A stretch of 64,000 bases of DNA from RH-AL1 sp965249685 (GTDB taxonomy: Bacteria > Pseudomonadota > Alphaproteobacteria > Rhizobiales > Beijerinckiaceae): contig CBDFMN010000003.1 of NCBI GenBank assembly GCA_965249685.1, forward strand, positions 2,418,001 through 2,482,000, in the 5' to 3' direction. The stretch's first letter is position 1. Each line of letters starts with the position of its first letter. Shown here piece by piece: positions 17,104 to 26,731 of the stretch. The notes beneath the pieces were generated by a model. It did not search any database. It saw only the letters and a list, made by a program, of their open reading frames with translations, and was not told the origin of the DNA. The translations under genes and the position numbers were made by a program.

Positions 17104-18189
17104 TCAGGACGGAAGCTTGCCTTCCACACCCTGGACGAGCCAGTTCATGGAGGCGATGCTGCCGTCGTCGAGGGGCGAGGCGCCGCTACCTTTGGCGGCG
17201 CCCGCCTGGTCTTTCAGCGGACCCTTGAACGGGATGATCTTGCCGCTTCTGATGCCGGCCTCCGTCTCCTTCGCCAGGGCGACCACGTCGTCGGGCATGT
17301 TGCGGTAGGGCGCCATGACGAGCATGTCGGACGTCAAACCGCCCCAGACGTCGTCGGGCTTCCATGTCCCGTCGATCAGGTCTTGCACACGCTTGACGTA
17401 ATAGGGCCCCCAATTGTTGACCGGCGCGGTCAATTGCGTCTTGGAGGCGAACTTGATCATGTCCGTCGCTTCGCCGAAGGCCTTCAACCCGCGTTGCTCG
17501 CAAACCTGGAGCGGCGCGGGCGAATCGGTGTGCTGGGTGATGATATCGCAGCCGAGGTCGAGCAGCGCCTTGCAGGCGTCGCCCTCCTTGCCCGGATCGT
17601 ACCAGCTGTTGATGAAGACGAATTTCAGCTTGGCGGCCGGGTTGACGCTCTGCATGCCCAGAAGCGTGGCGTTGATGCCCATGATGACCTCGGGGATCGG
17701 CACGGAGCCGATGTAGCCAATGACGCCGTTCTTCGACATCTTGCCCGCGATCACCCCCTGGATGTAGCGCCCTTCATAGAAGCGGACGTTGTAGGTGCCC
17801 ATGTTGGGGCCGCGCTTGTAGCCGGCACAATGCTCGAAGAACGTCTGCTTGTGAGCGGAGGCGACCTTGAGCGTCGGGTTCATGTAGCCGAACGAGGTGG
17901 TGAAGACGAGCTGGTTGCCCTTATCGGCCAGGGCCGCGATGACGCGCTCGGCGTCGGCGCTCTCCGGCACGTTCTCGATGAATGTCGTCGAGACCTTGTC
18001 GCCGAAATGCTTCGCGACCTCCTGCCGTCCGACATCGTGCTGATATGTCCAGCCGAAGTCGCCGACGGGACCAAGATAGACGAAGGCGACCTTCGGCACG
18101 GCGGCCTGGGCCGGCCGCACCAGACCGGTCGCCGCGCCCGCGACGAGGCCGCCACCGAGCAGCGTGTTGAAATGCCTGCGGTCCATCAT
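17104..18189 (-). CDS. BMP-family ABC substrate-binding protein 2
   Basis: 361-aa second BMP-family periplasmic receptor of this operon. Tat-like leader DRRHFNTLLGGGLVAGAATG followed by AQA cleavage near residue 29, then VPKVAFVYLGPVGDFGWTYQ, the BMP start. QLVFTTSFGYMNPTLKVA near 100 and KNGVIGYIGSVPIPEVIMGI near 155 are family landmarks. ATG 18189 has GGGGGAGA before it. It is the first gene of the leftward operon, 85 bases before the amidohydrolase. Sequence differs clearly from receptor 1, so the two may widen the range of one transporter, or one may serve a distinct ligand. Confidence 0.92.
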   Translation of the reverse strand: MMDRRHFNTLLGGGLVAGAATGLVRPAQAAVPKVAFVYLGPVGDFGWTYQHDVGRQEVAKHFGDKVSTTFIENVPESADAERVIAALADKGNQLVFTTSFGYMNPTLKVASAHKQTFFEHCAGYKRGPNMGTYNVRFYEGRYIQGVIAGKMSKNGVIGYIGSVPIPEVIMGINATLLGMQSVNPAAKLKFVFINSWYDPGKEGDACKALLDLGCDIITQHTDSPAPLQVCEQRGLKAFGEATDMIKFASKTQLTAPVNNWGPYYVKRVQDLIDGTWKPDDVWGGLTSDMLVMAPYRNMPDDVVALAKETEAGIRSGKIIPFKGPLKDQAGAAKGSGASPLDDGSIASMNWLVQGVEGKLPS

Positions 18190-18360
18190 GTTCCATCTCC
18201 CCCTCGACGGCGCCTGGAAGCGCACCGCGCCGACTCTCCAGCAGCGTAAGGCCGCGGCGCTGCCTGCAACAATGATGCCTAAGCTGCGCGTACCGCGCGA
18301 GGACGGCACAGATCGAAGCGATTTGCGGCCGCTCGCGGGGGCGACGCTTCCGCGAGGGCT

Positions 18361-19374
18361 TCAGTCGTAGGCGTCGATCCCGAAATCCTCCGGATAGGTC
18401 GGGTAGATGCCTTTGACGCGGCCCATCTGCTGCGCCAGGGCGAGCACCGCGTTGATGTGCGGCGTCGGCACCTCGGCGAGGCGGCCGAGCTCCTGGACGG
18501 AGGTGAGCAGCGCGTCGAGTTCAATCGGGCGTCCCTTTTCCACGTCCTGCAGCATGGACGTACGGTGGGCGCCGACGCGGGCCGCGCCGTTGATGCGTTT
18601 GTCGATGTCGACGCGGAAGTGCACGCCGATGCGCCGCGCGATACGCTCGGCCTCTTCCATCATGTGGCGGGAGAGCTCGCGCGTGCCGGGATCGGTGGCG
18701 ACGACGTCCAGCGTCGCGTGGGTCAGCGCCGAGATCGGGTTGAAGCACAGGTTGCCCCAGAGCTTCAGCCAGATGTCGTTGCGGATCTCCGGCAGGATAG
18801 GCGCCTTCATGCCCGACCGCTCGAACAGGTCCGAGAGGGTCTGCGCGCGCTCCGTCACCTTGCGCGTCGGCTCTCCGAGCCCGAACTTATCGCCCGCCAC
18901 GTGCTTGATGACGCCGGGCGCCTGGATCTCCGCCGCCGGGTAGACGGTGCAGCCGATGACGCGTTCGGGGCCGATGGCGTTCCATTGGCGTTCACCGGGA
19001 TCGACGCTCTCGATGCGGCGGTCGGCATATTGTCCGTCGAACCCGTAGAAGTACCACCAGGGTAGGCCGTTCTGCGCGGTCACGACCGCCGTATGCGGCC
19101 CGAGCAGCGGGCGCATCTGATCGGCCACCTCCCACGCCTGGTGCGCCTTCAGCGCGATGATCACATAATCCTGAGGGCCGAGCTCGGTGGGGTCCGCCGT
19201 CGCCGTCATGGTGGCGAGCTTCTCCTCGCCGCCGACCAGCAGCCGCAGCCCATCCTTGCGGATCGCCTCGAGGTGCGCTCCGCGCGCGATGAGAGATACG
19301 TCCGCGCCCGCCAGCTTCATCAGCACGCCAATGTAGCCGCCGATCGCTCCGGCTCCGTAGATGCAAACTTTCAT
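18361..19374 (-). CDS. 2-dehydropantoate 2-reductase family protein
   Basis: 337-aa NADPH-dependent reductase of the ketopantoate reductase (ApbA/PanE) family. Rossmann motif GAGAIGGYIG is at residues 7-16. Family landmarks are VIIALKAHQAWEVADQM near 85, VVTAQNGLPWW near 105, and the C-terminal domain with KLWGNLCFNPISALTHA near 205 and DVEKGRPIELDALL near 280. ATG 19374 has GAGGG upstream. The family includes pantothenate enzymes and many paralogues of unknown substrate, and this gene has no pantothenate neighbour, so the specific reaction is open. Two 10-base direct repeats (CTCGCAACGG) lie immediately before it at 19381 and 19397. Confidence 0.85.
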   Translation of the reverse strand: MKVCIYGAGAIGGYIGVLMKLAGADVSLIARGAHLEAIRKDGLRLLVGGEEKLATMTATADPTELGPQDYVIIALKAHQAWEVADQMRPLLGPHTAVVTAQNGLPWWYFYGFDGQYADRRIESVDPGERQWNAIGPERVIGCTVYPAAEIQAPGVIKHVAGDKFGLGEPTRKVTERAQTLSDLFERSGMKAPILPEIRNDIWLKLWGNLCFNPISALTHATLDVVATDPGTRELSRHMMEEAERIARRIGVHFRVDIDKRINGAARVGAHRTSMLQDVEKGRPIELDALLTSVQELGRLAEVPTPHINAVLALAQQMGRVKGIYPTYPEDFGIDAYD

Positions 19375-19840
19375 GGGTCCCTCGCAACGGCTCTGTCTCG
19401 CAACGGGACTATTGTTCAAACCGGCGGAGGCTTCAATGTGGTTGGCCGCTTTATCTTGCCCGCCGTCCGGAGGACCCGCCCCGCCGGGTTGCGTTGCCGT
19501 GGCGTCGAGGTCGCACAATCGTTGACCGGCTGGCCGCTCGTCGGAAGGTCCCCGGTGGGATCGCCACCCGAGCCGAGTGTGTCGTTCGCCGGCCTTCGGC
19601 AAACGCGAGCCGATGGGTCCACCGCGCCACCTCAAACCGGCGGCTCTGTCGTCCCCATCGGCTTTCCTCCACGGCGCGACGGCCTCGTCTTGGCGTGTCG
19701 CGCTTGACCTACCTCAAGCCCGACGAGAGCCGGAGGCAGCCGCCCTTACTGGCGAGATCCAGGCCTGCAGGCCTACGCCTCGATCGGACCATTGCTGAGT
19801 TTGTCGTAGCTCCACTCAGATCGGGCGCGGCTTGCCCATC
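19375..19840. other. Gene-free interval between the reductase and the Dps-like gene
   Basis: About 470 bases with several short open frames on both strands, all rich in Arg/Ser/Pro with no ribosome-binding site or recognisable family. Apart from the direct repeat CTCGCAACGG (19381-19390 and 19397-19406) by the reductase start I see no clear RNA gene or mobile element. Presumably it holds the promoter of the reductase on its left side. Confidence 0.4.
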
Positions 19841-20695
19841 CTATTTTCCTTGACGGGGAGCAGGCGTGGACATGCCCTGCGGCAGCTGGATCGGCTTGTT
19901 ATCGTTGATGTCCGAGCCGTCGTTCTTGTTGGTGGCGGTGCGCTGGAACTCGGCGCGGAACTGCCACTGGTACTTGGCGATCTGGTGTTCGACTTCCTGC
20001 AATAGGTTTGAGGTCGATGGATCAATATCGTTGGTGTCGGTGATTGCCACCTTCACTTCATCGCCGACCTTCTTGTACGCCATGGTGAACCAGCTCAACA
20101 CCTGGGCGTCGTCGAGGAAGCCGCCGGGGATTTCAGGGAGACCGGACGTCTTGATGATCGTGGTGGCGCGGCCATCGGAAGAGGAGCCGATCGACAGCAT
20201 CCGCTCGGAGATGGTGTCGGCAAGTTTGGACACGCCCTCATAATGCTCCTGCAGGAGCAGATGCAGCGGATAGTATAGCGTGCCCGACACGTTCCAATGC
20301 GCCTGCTTGAGCTGAAGGGAGAGCTGCTGTAGCTCGGTCAGGGTACGCTGAAGCGCGGCGACATCCTTTTTGAAGGCAACATCGCCGCCCTTGGTGACAA
20401 TTACCGGGAGGGTGGTTGTCTCATTCTCTGGGAACGATCCAGTGGCTTGAGGGATGCTGACAGCCTCGCCGCTGGTCTCGGGCTGCGACGACGGCGAACC
20501 GGCCTTTTGTGACGTCTCTGCAACGCGCCAGCCGCCCGGTGGCGGTGTCGTAACGACAAGGCGCTCCGCGCTTTGACGCAAATCGGCGGTGGTCGCGACG
20601 GTGTTCCGGCTAGCAGAGGCATAGCTCGGGGAGGCGGTCACAAGGAGGAGTTGGACCGTGGCCATTGCGCTGGCAGATAAGAATAGATTTTTCAT
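19841..20695 (-). CDS. Exported Dps-like ferritin-fold protein
   Basis: 284 aa. A Sec-type signal peptide (MKNLFLSASAMATVQLLLVT, cleavage near residue 28) is followed by a Ser/Thr/Pro-rich linker to about 105, a Dps four-helix domain from about 108 to 255, and a Pro/Asn-rich tail. LQLKQAHWNVSG, HYEGVSKLADTISERMLSIG and LQEVEHQIAKYQWQF match Dps. Ferroxidase ligands His133, His145, Asp160 and Glu164 are in register, but the position of E. coli Asp67 is Gln149. Ordinary Dps is cytoplasmic and about 160-180 aa; this one appears exported and extended. Base composition is lower in G+C than its neighbours, suggesting transfer. Role probably periplasmic iron or peroxide handling; inferred. Confidence 0.8.
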   Translation of the reverse strand: MKNLFLSASAMATVQLLLVTASPSYASASRNTVATTADLRQSAERLVVTTPPPGGWRVAETSQKAGSPSSQPETSGEAVSIPQATGSFPENETTTLPVIVTKGGDVAFKKDVAALQRTLTELQQLSLQLKQAHWNVSGTLYYPLHLLLQEHYEGVSKLADTISERMLSIGSSSDGRATTIIKTSGLPEIPGGFLDDAQVLSWFTMAYKKVGDEVKVAITDTNDIDPSTSNLLQEVEHQIAKYQWQFRAEFQRTATNKNDGSDINDNKPIQLPQGMSTPAPRQGK

Positions 20696-20999
20696 GAGGC
20701 CTCGATGTCATTTCTGCAGTTGCCGACTAACGAGTCAGCGGTGTCGGAACCTGAAGAAAGAGGAATGTTTCCCTATGTCTGCGACTTATTTTTATGAAAT
20801 AAATATAATAATCGAGCTGTCGATAGCGCGGCAGAAATGCTTTAGCCTGTCGGCTGACCAGTATTATGCAAAACGTTAGCTATTCTTTTTTCCGGCGAGG
20901 GACAGGCACCCGGTCTTGTGCGGGTTCTGGAGCGGGTTCGGTTTGCCGATAGGGCGCGCGGGCGCTATGAGGGGCCGTTTTGCAAGCGGAGACGGCAGC
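20696..20999. promoter_or_regulatory. AT-rich divergent promoter region of dps-like and dienelactone hydrolase genes
   Basis: About 300 bases without a gene. The centre (20780-20860) is strongly AT-rich (TTATTTTTATGAAATAAATA region), unusual for this chromosome, and reads as promoter DNA for the leftward Dps-like gene. Its leader can form a hairpin CUGACU-CGUU-AGUCGG. No clear -35/-10 pair could be assigned with confidence. Confidence 0.4.
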
Positions 21000-21869
21000 A
21001 TGTGCGATGACGATATCCACCAGGGGCTGACCCACGACCCCGCACTGTCGCGCCGCAGCTTCGGCCTGGCGGCAGTCGCGACCTCCATCGTGCTCGCCGC
21101 GCCGGTGAGTGCGGCGGAGGCGGACGTGGTGGAGAGCGACGTGGCGGTTGCGACATCCGACGGGTCGGCCGACGCGGTCCTGTTCCATCCGCCCGGCGAG
21201 GGCACCTGGCCGGCGGTCCTCGTCTGGCCCGACATCCTTGGGCTGAGGCCGGTGTTCCGCCAACTCGGCCGACGGCTCGCCGCCCAGGGCTACACCGTGC
21301 TGGTGCCCAATCCGTTCTACCGCGTCAGGCGCGCCCCCGTCGTCGACGCGGCCTTCGATTTCCGTAAGCCGGAAGACCGCGCCAAGGTCATGCCGCTGGG
21401 TGACGCGCTGACCCCCGAGGGGACGGTCCGCGACGCCACCGCCTTCCTCGCCTTCCTCGATGGCCAGCCGCAGACGAGCAAGGGCGCCAAAGCTGGCGTG
21501 CAGGGCTATTGCATGGGCGGCCCGCAGGCTTTCCGAACCGCCGCCGCGCTGCCCGCCCGGATCGGTGCGCTGGCGACGTTCCACGGCGGTGGCCTCGTCA
21601 CGGACAAACCCGACAGCCCGCACCTGCTGATCCCCAAGATGCGCGCGCAGGCCTATTGCGCCGTAGCCGCCAACGACGACGCCCGTGACCCTGCGGCGAA
21701 GTCGGCGCTGCGCGAAGGCTTCGAGAAGGCCCGCCGCACGGCGCGCGTCGAGGTCTACGACGACGCCAACCACGGCTGGTGCGTCAAAGGCAGCGCCGTC
21801 TACAACGAGGCCGCTGCCGAGCGCGCCTGGTCGGAGCTGAGCGCGCTCTACAAGGGCACGCTGGCCTAA
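21000..21869 (+). CDS. Tat-exported dienelactone hydrolase family protein
   Basis: 289-aa alpha/beta hydrolase. Near residue 15-35, LSRRSFGLAAVATSIVLAAP matches the Tat consensus SRRxFxLA and should export a folded enzyme. The catalytic set of the dienelactone hydrolase family is visible: nucleophile Cys in GYCMGG near 165, Asp in NDDARD near 220 and His in ANHGWC near 255. ATG 21000 has GGAGA upstream and places the Tat motif correctly; an in-frame ATG at 20967 is possible. Divergent from the exported Dps-like gene. True substrate unknown; many such proteins are general esterases. Confidence 0.85.
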   Translation: MCDDDIHQGLTHDPALSRRSFGLAAVATSIVLAAPVSAAEADVVESDVAVATSDGSADAVLFHPPGEGTWPAVLVWPDILGLRPVFRQLGRRLAAQGYTVLVPNPFYRVRRAPVVDAAFDFRKPEDRAKVMPLGDALTPEGTVRDATAFLAFLDGQPQTSKGAKAGVQGYCMGGPQAFRTAAALPARIGALATFHGGGLVTDKPDSPHLLIPKMRAQAYCAVAANDDARDPAAKSALREGFEKARRTARVEVYDDANHGWCVKGSAVYNEAAAERAWSELSALYKGTLA

Positions 21870-21977
21870 CATGGCGTGAAGGCCGGTGCCGCCGCGATCC
21901 GATGCGAGCCGCCGCGGCCTGGCCCATATTCGCGCAACGCGACAGCACCGGGCCGCACCATTCGCGACCGGGGCTTG

Positions 21978-22571
21978 TCACACCGGCGGACTCGTCGCAG
22001 CCGCCCTCCGCGACTCCCGCGCGCGCGCTTCCGCCAAGGCGAGTTCCTCCGGCAGGTCCGCCGCAGCCGCCTGGCGAGCGAGGATCGCGGCGAGGCCGAC
22101 AGGACCGCCCCACGCGTCCGCCCCGACGTCGCAGGAGCGGCGCGTGTCCGCCAGCACGGCATGGGTGTGGCCGTGCAGGTGCCGGGTGCCGCGCCATAGT
22201 CCCGGCCAGGAGCGGTGCGGATAATGCGAAAGGAAAAGCCGACACTCGGCGCCGCCCGGCTCGCGCAGCGTGACGCGCGCACTCTCGGCGATGGAGAACC
22301 ACGGTAGAGCGAGCACCCGGTTGGTGTCGTGGTTGCCGCGCACCAGACGCTTCACCCCGTTGAGCCGCGCGAACACCGCGGCGCAATGGGCCGGCGTGGC
22401 GTCGGAAGCGAAATCGCCGAGGTGCCAGACCTCGTCGTCGGGGCCCACCGTCGCGTTCCAAAGCGCGATCAAGGCCTCGTCGTGTTCGGCGAGGGTCGGG
22501 TAGCGGCCGCCGCGGTGGCGCAGGATGTGGGCATCGCCGAAATGCGTGTCGGCTGTGAAGAAGGTGGCCAT
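21978..22571 (-). CDS. Calcineurin-like metallophosphoesterase
   Basis: 197-aa cytoplasmic phosphoesterase. All dimetal motifs are visible: DTHFGD at residues 8-13, HLGDFA near 50, RGNHD near 78, LSHYPH near 115 and HGHTH near 133. Sequence type is that of small hydrolases such as YfcE-like or phage-type phosphoesterases that act on diesters or phosphoproteins. ATG 22571 begins at once with the first motif (MATFFTADTHFGD). Convergent with the dienelactone hydrolase. Physiological substrate cannot be told from sequence. Confidence 0.88.
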   Translation of the reverse strand: MATFFTADTHFGDAHILRHRGGRYPTLAEHDEALIALWNATVGPDDEVWHLGDFASDATPAHCAAVFARLNGVKRLVRGNHDTNRVLALPWFSIAESARVTLREPGGAECRLFLSHYPHRSWPGLWRGTRHLHGHTHAVLADTRRSCDVGADAWGGPVGLAAILARQAAAADLPEELALAEARARESRRAAATSPPV

Positions 22572-22631
22572 AGCAGGGGTGTGGTGCAGGCCGCCGCTAG
22601 GGGCAATGCGCCCTAGCCGCGGCGGATGCGC

Positions 22632-22880
22632 TCAGAGGCGCGGCGCGTGCAGGCGCAACAGCGCGTGCGCCTCGACCGGAGTCATCGTGGCGATGGCCTC
22701 CGCGCTCACGCCGAGCGCGCGGAGGTCGACCCTCTGCCGTCGCGTGATCATCAGAGGGACGGACGCGGTTGCGACGGGCTGGTCCACCGGAACAGGCGCC
22801 GCGGCGCCGTCGTGCTCGTCCGCCATGCCCGCGAAGCCGGCACCGCCCGCGGCCCCGTCAGGCCTTGTGTATGACACCAT
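22632..22880 (-). CDS. Small conserved-looking protein, function unknown
   Basis: 82 aa. The N-terminal half is Gly/Ala/Pro-rich, the C-terminal half (MITRRQRVDLRALGVSAEAI then ATMTPVEAHALLRL) resembles a short helical motif often seen in alphaproteobacterial small proteins. GAGG precedes the ATG. It is read in the same direction as the phosphoesterase, 60 bases upstream of it, and may be cotranscribed. No function can be assigned. Confidence 0.6.
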   Translation of the reverse strand: MVSYTRPDGAAGGAGFAGMADEHDGAAAPVPVDQPVATASVPLMITRRQRVDLRALGVSAEAIATMTPVEAHALLRLHAPRL

Positions 22881-22956
22881 AGGGGACCTCGCGGCTCACC
22901 TGGAAGGCTCCGCGTCTAGCCCCTATGCCCCCGCTGACGCAAGGTGGCCTCCGCGG

Positions 22957-24159
22957 CTACTTCTGCGCGACCAGCGGGCAGCCGCCGTCGGCCATCGGCC
23001 GGAACGCTTCCGCGCCCGGCACGGTGGCGAGCAGCTTGTAGAGGTCCCACTCGCCTTTGGACTCCGAAGGCTTCTTGACTTCGAACAGGTACATGTCGTG
23101 GATCGTGCGGCCGTCCTGGCGCACCGATCCCTTGCCGAACAGCGCGTCGTCGGTCGGCATCTCCTTCATCTTGGCCACCACCTGGGCGCCGTCTTTGGCG
23201 CCCTTCAGCGCCTCCACCGCCTTCAGGTAATGCAGCAGGCCGGCGTAGACGCCCGCCTGCACCTGCGTCGGCTTGCGGCCGCCGTAAAGCTTGGCGAAGC
23301 GATCGGAGAAGGCGCGGGTGCCCTCGTTCAGGTCCCAGTAGAAGGGCTCCGACAACACCAATCCCTCCGCCACTTTCGGGGTGAGGGCATGGACGTCGGA
23401 GGAGAAGATCAGCAAGGCGGCGAGCGCCTGGCCACCCTCGGTGATGCCGAACTCGCCCGCTTGCTTGATGGCGTTGACCGTGTCGCCGCTAGCATTGGCG
23501 AGCCCGATCACTTTGGCTTTGGACCCCTGCGCCTGCAGGAGGAAGGAGGAGAAGTCCGACGAGGGGAACGGCGTCTTGACCGAGCCGACGACGGTACCGC
23601 CGGCCTTCACCACCACCGCGCTGGTGTCGCGCTGCAGCGCCTGGCCGAAGGCATAGTCCGCCGTGACGAAGAACCAGCTCGTGCCGCCGCGCTTGACCAT
23701 GGCGCTGCCGGTCACGTTGCCGAGCGCATAGGTGTCGTAGGTCCAATGCACGGTGTTGGGCGTGCATTTGGGTCCAGTGAGGTCGCTGGAGCCCGCGCCC
23801 GAGACGACGAAGACCTTGTTCTTCTCCTTGGTGATCTGGCTCACGGCGAGCGCCACGGAGGAGGTCGGCACGTCGAAGATCGCGTCGACCCCGTCGTTGT
23901 CGTACCATTGGCGGGCGACGGCGGCGCCCACGTCCGGCTTGTTCTGGTGGTCGGCGGAGACGACGGCGACGGCAAAGCCTTTCTTGGCCGCCCCGAAATC
24001 CTCCACCGCCATCCGGGCGGCGACGACGGAGCCCTCGCCGCCAAAGTCCGAGTAGACGCCCGAGCGGTCGTTGAGCACGCCGATCTTGATTGCGGTCTCG
24101 GCGTAGGCGCCAACCGAGAACGCTGCGAGCGCGGTGGCGAGGAGGAGGGACTTCAGCAT
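22957..24159 (-). CDS. Branched-chain amino acid-type ABC substrate-binding protein
   Basis: 400-aa periplasmic receptor of the LivJ/LivK-like family. Signal peptide MLKSLLLATALAAFSVGAYA, mature start AETAIKIGVLNDRSGVYSDF, the typical opening of the family. Two-lobed domain features include NKPDVGAAVARQWYDNDGVD near 95 and LTGPKCTPNTVHWTYDTYA near 140, with two cysteines. ATG 24159 has AAGGAA upstream and gives the full signal peptide. Divergent from the ATPase/permease genes that start at 24357, and presumably their receptor. Ligand may be an amide, urea-like compound or amino acid; the subfamily is broad. Confidence 0.9.
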   Translation of the reverse strand: MLKSLLLATALAAFSVGAYAETAIKIGVLNDRSGVYSDFGGEGSVVAARMAVEDFGAAKKGFAVAVVSADHQNKPDVGAAVARQWYDNDGVDAIFDVPTSSVALAVSQITKEKNKVFVVSGAGSSDLTGPKCTPNTVHWTYDTYALGNVTGSAMVKRGGTSWFFVTADYAFGQALQRDTSAVVVKAGGTVVGSVKTPFPSSDFSSFLLQAQGSKAKVIGLANASGDTVNAIKQAGEFGITEGGQALAALLIFSSDVHALTPKVAEGLVLSEPFYWDLNEGTRAFSDRFAKLYGGRKPTQVQAGVYAGLLHYLKAVEALKGAKDGAQVVAKMKEMPTDDALFGKGSVRQDGRTIHDMYLFEVKKPSESKGEWDLYKLLATVPGAEAFRPMADGGCPLVAQK

Positions 24160-24254
24160 GGTGGTTCCTTCGGCGAAACAGGCACAGCGCCGTGCTTCCG
24201 TGTCCAGACGCCCGCCGTCAAGCGTGTCGTTCGGGTTATCCAACGGGGCTCAGA

Positions 24255-24275
24255 GGCCGAGCGCCCCCCTCGGCC
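24255..24275. repeat. Inverted repeat in the liv-type divergent promoter
   Basis: GGCCGAG (24255-24261) and CTCGGCC (24269-24275) form a perfect 7-base inverted repeat with a C-rich 7-base spacer, between the leftward binding protein and the rightward ATPase. It could be an operator or a weak terminator; nothing decides between them. Confidence 0.3.
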
Positions 24276-24356
24276 GAACGGCTTTCCCCGTGGCCAAAGC
24301 GTGGCGATCGATGGTATGGGCCAATCGAGACCTCGGCTTCGAGCGAGAGAGACAGC

Positions 24357-25104
24357 GTGTCGGACATCGTCCTGGAGACGGACAATCTCGTCATGGAGTT
24401 CAAGGGGTTTCGTGCCGTCAACGGCGTGACCCTGCGGGTGCGGCGCGGCTCCATCCATGCGCTCATCGGGCCCAATGGCGCCGGCAAGACGACCTGCTTC
24501 AACTTGCTCACCAAGTTTCTGACGCCGAGCGCGGGCAGCATCCGCTTCAAGGATCGCGACATCACGCGCATGAAGCCCGCCGACGTGGCGCGACTCGGCC
24601 TGGTGCGGTCGTTCCAGATCTCGGCCGTGTTCCCGCACCTCACCGTCAAGGAAAACGTGCGGATCGCGCTGCAGCGCCGTTGGCGCGGCGCCTCCTTCGA
24701 CTTCTGGCGCTCCGAGCGGGTGCTGCGCTCGCTCGACGCGGAGGCGCTGGCGCTCGTCGAGAGCGTGGGCCTGGACGCCTTCCGCGATCGGCCGGCGGCC
24801 GAGCTCTCCTACGGCCGCAAGCGCGCGCTGGAGATCGCCACCACCCTCGCGCTCGAGCCCGAGATGCTGCTGCTCGACGAACCGATGGCCGGCATGGGCC
24901 GCGAGGACATCGCGCGCACGGCCGCGCTCATCCGCCGGGTGTCGGTCGACCGCACCATCCTCATGGTCGAGCACAACCTGTCCGTCGTCGCCTCGCTGTC
25001 GGACCGCATCACGGTCCTCGCGCGCGGAAAAGTCTTGGCGGAAGGCGACTATTCCACCGTTTCCCAGGACCCCCGCGTGATCGAGGCCTATATCGGGGAC
25101 ACGC

Positions 25105-25112
<8 letters not shown>
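24357..25112 (+). CDS. Branched-chain amino acid-type ABC ATPase (LivG-like)
   Basis: 251-aa ATPase. Walker A GPNGAGKTT near residues 38-46, Q-loop SFQISAVFPHLTVKENV near 85-100, a variant signature LSYGRKRALEIA near 155 (LSYG in place of LSGG, common in LivG), and Walker B MLLLDEPMAGM near 175. GTG 24357 fits the family N-terminus (DIVLETDNLVMEFKGF) and has a purine-rich AGAGAGA before it. The stop overlaps the start of the second ATPase gene by eight bases, so the genes are coupled. Confidence 0.92.
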
Positions 25113-25824
<712 letters not shown>

Positions 25825-25843
25825 CGATGGTTCGGGTCCCCAC

Positions 25844-26731
25844 ATGAGCACCGTCTTCGGCGTCCCCAGCCAGGCCCTGTTCGGACAGCTCCTCCTCGGG
25901 CTGATCAACGGATCGTTCTACGCCATCCTTTCGTTGGGCCTCGCCATCATCTTCGGCCTGCTCAACATCATCAACTTCAGCCATGGCGCCCAGTACATGA
26001 TGGGCGCCTTCGTCGCCTGGATGCTGATGGCCTACGCTGGCCTCGCCTATTGGTGGGCGCTGCTCCTGGTGCCGCTGCTCGTCGGCCTTTTCGGCATCGT
26101 CCTGGAGCGGCTTCTCATCGCGCGGCTCTACAAGCTCGATCCGCTCTACGGCCTGCTCCTGACCTTCGGGCTCGCGCTGCTCATCCAGGGCTTCTTCCGC
26201 ACGCAATATGGCGTCTCCGGGTTGCCCTATGCCGTCCCCCCACAGCTCGCCGGCGGACAGCGGCTGCCGTTCATGTTCCTGCCGAACTACCGCGCCTGGG
26301 TGGTCGTCGCCTCGGCGACCGTCTGCCTGGCCACCTGGCTCACGATCGAGAAGACGAAAATCGGCGCCTACCTGCGCGCGGCGACGGAGAACCCGGCCCT
26401 CGTCGGCGCCTTCGGCGTCAACGTCCCCTTGCTGCTGACGCTCACCTACGGGTTTGGGGTCGCGCTCGCGGGCTTCGCCGGCGTGCTCGCCGCGCCGATC
26501 TACTCGGTCAACCCGACCATGGGCGCCGACATCATCATCGTGGTCTTCGCGGTCGTGGTGATCGGCGGCATGGGCTCGATCGGCGGGGCGATCGTCACCG
26601 GCTTCGGGCTCGGGCTGGTCGAGGGGCTGACCAAGGTGTTCTACCCCGAAGCCTCGTCGACCGTCATCTTCGTCATTATGGTCGGCGTGCTGCTCGTCAA
26701 ACCCGCCGGCCTGTTCGGGAAAACCGCGTGA
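25844..26731 (+). CDS. Branched-chain amino acid-type ABC permease (LivH-like)
   Basis: 295-aa inner-membrane permease with about eight hydrophobic segments. LLLGLINGSFYAILSLGLAI near the N-terminus and LNIINFSHGAQYMMGAFVAW near 45-60 are LivH hallmarks; the EAA-like loop is LRAATENPALVGAFGVNV near 175-190. Stop overlaps the next ATG (ATGA). The motif GGMGSIGGAIVTGFGLGLVE near 245 is also conserved. Confidence 0.94.
   Translation: MSTVFGVPSQALFGQLLLGLINGSFYAILSLGLAIIFGLLNIINFSHGAQYMMGAFVAWMLMAYAGLAYWWALLLVPLLVGLFGIVLERLLIARLYKLDPLYGLLLTFGLALLIQGFFRTQYGVSGLPYAVPPQLAGGQRLPFMFLPNYRAWVVVASATVCLATWLTIEKTKIGAYLRAATENPALVGAFGVNVPLLLTLTYGFGVALAGFAGVLAAPIYSVNPTMGADIIIVVFAVVVIGGMGSIGGAIVTGFGLGLVEGLTKVFYPEASSTVIFVIMVGVLLVKPAGLFGKTA

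Noticed and set aside
19494..19853. A 119-codon plus-strand frame between the reductase and the Dps-like gene
   Set aside because: Arg/Ser/Pro-rich, no ribosome-binding site and overlapping the Dps-like gene end; not supported as coding.
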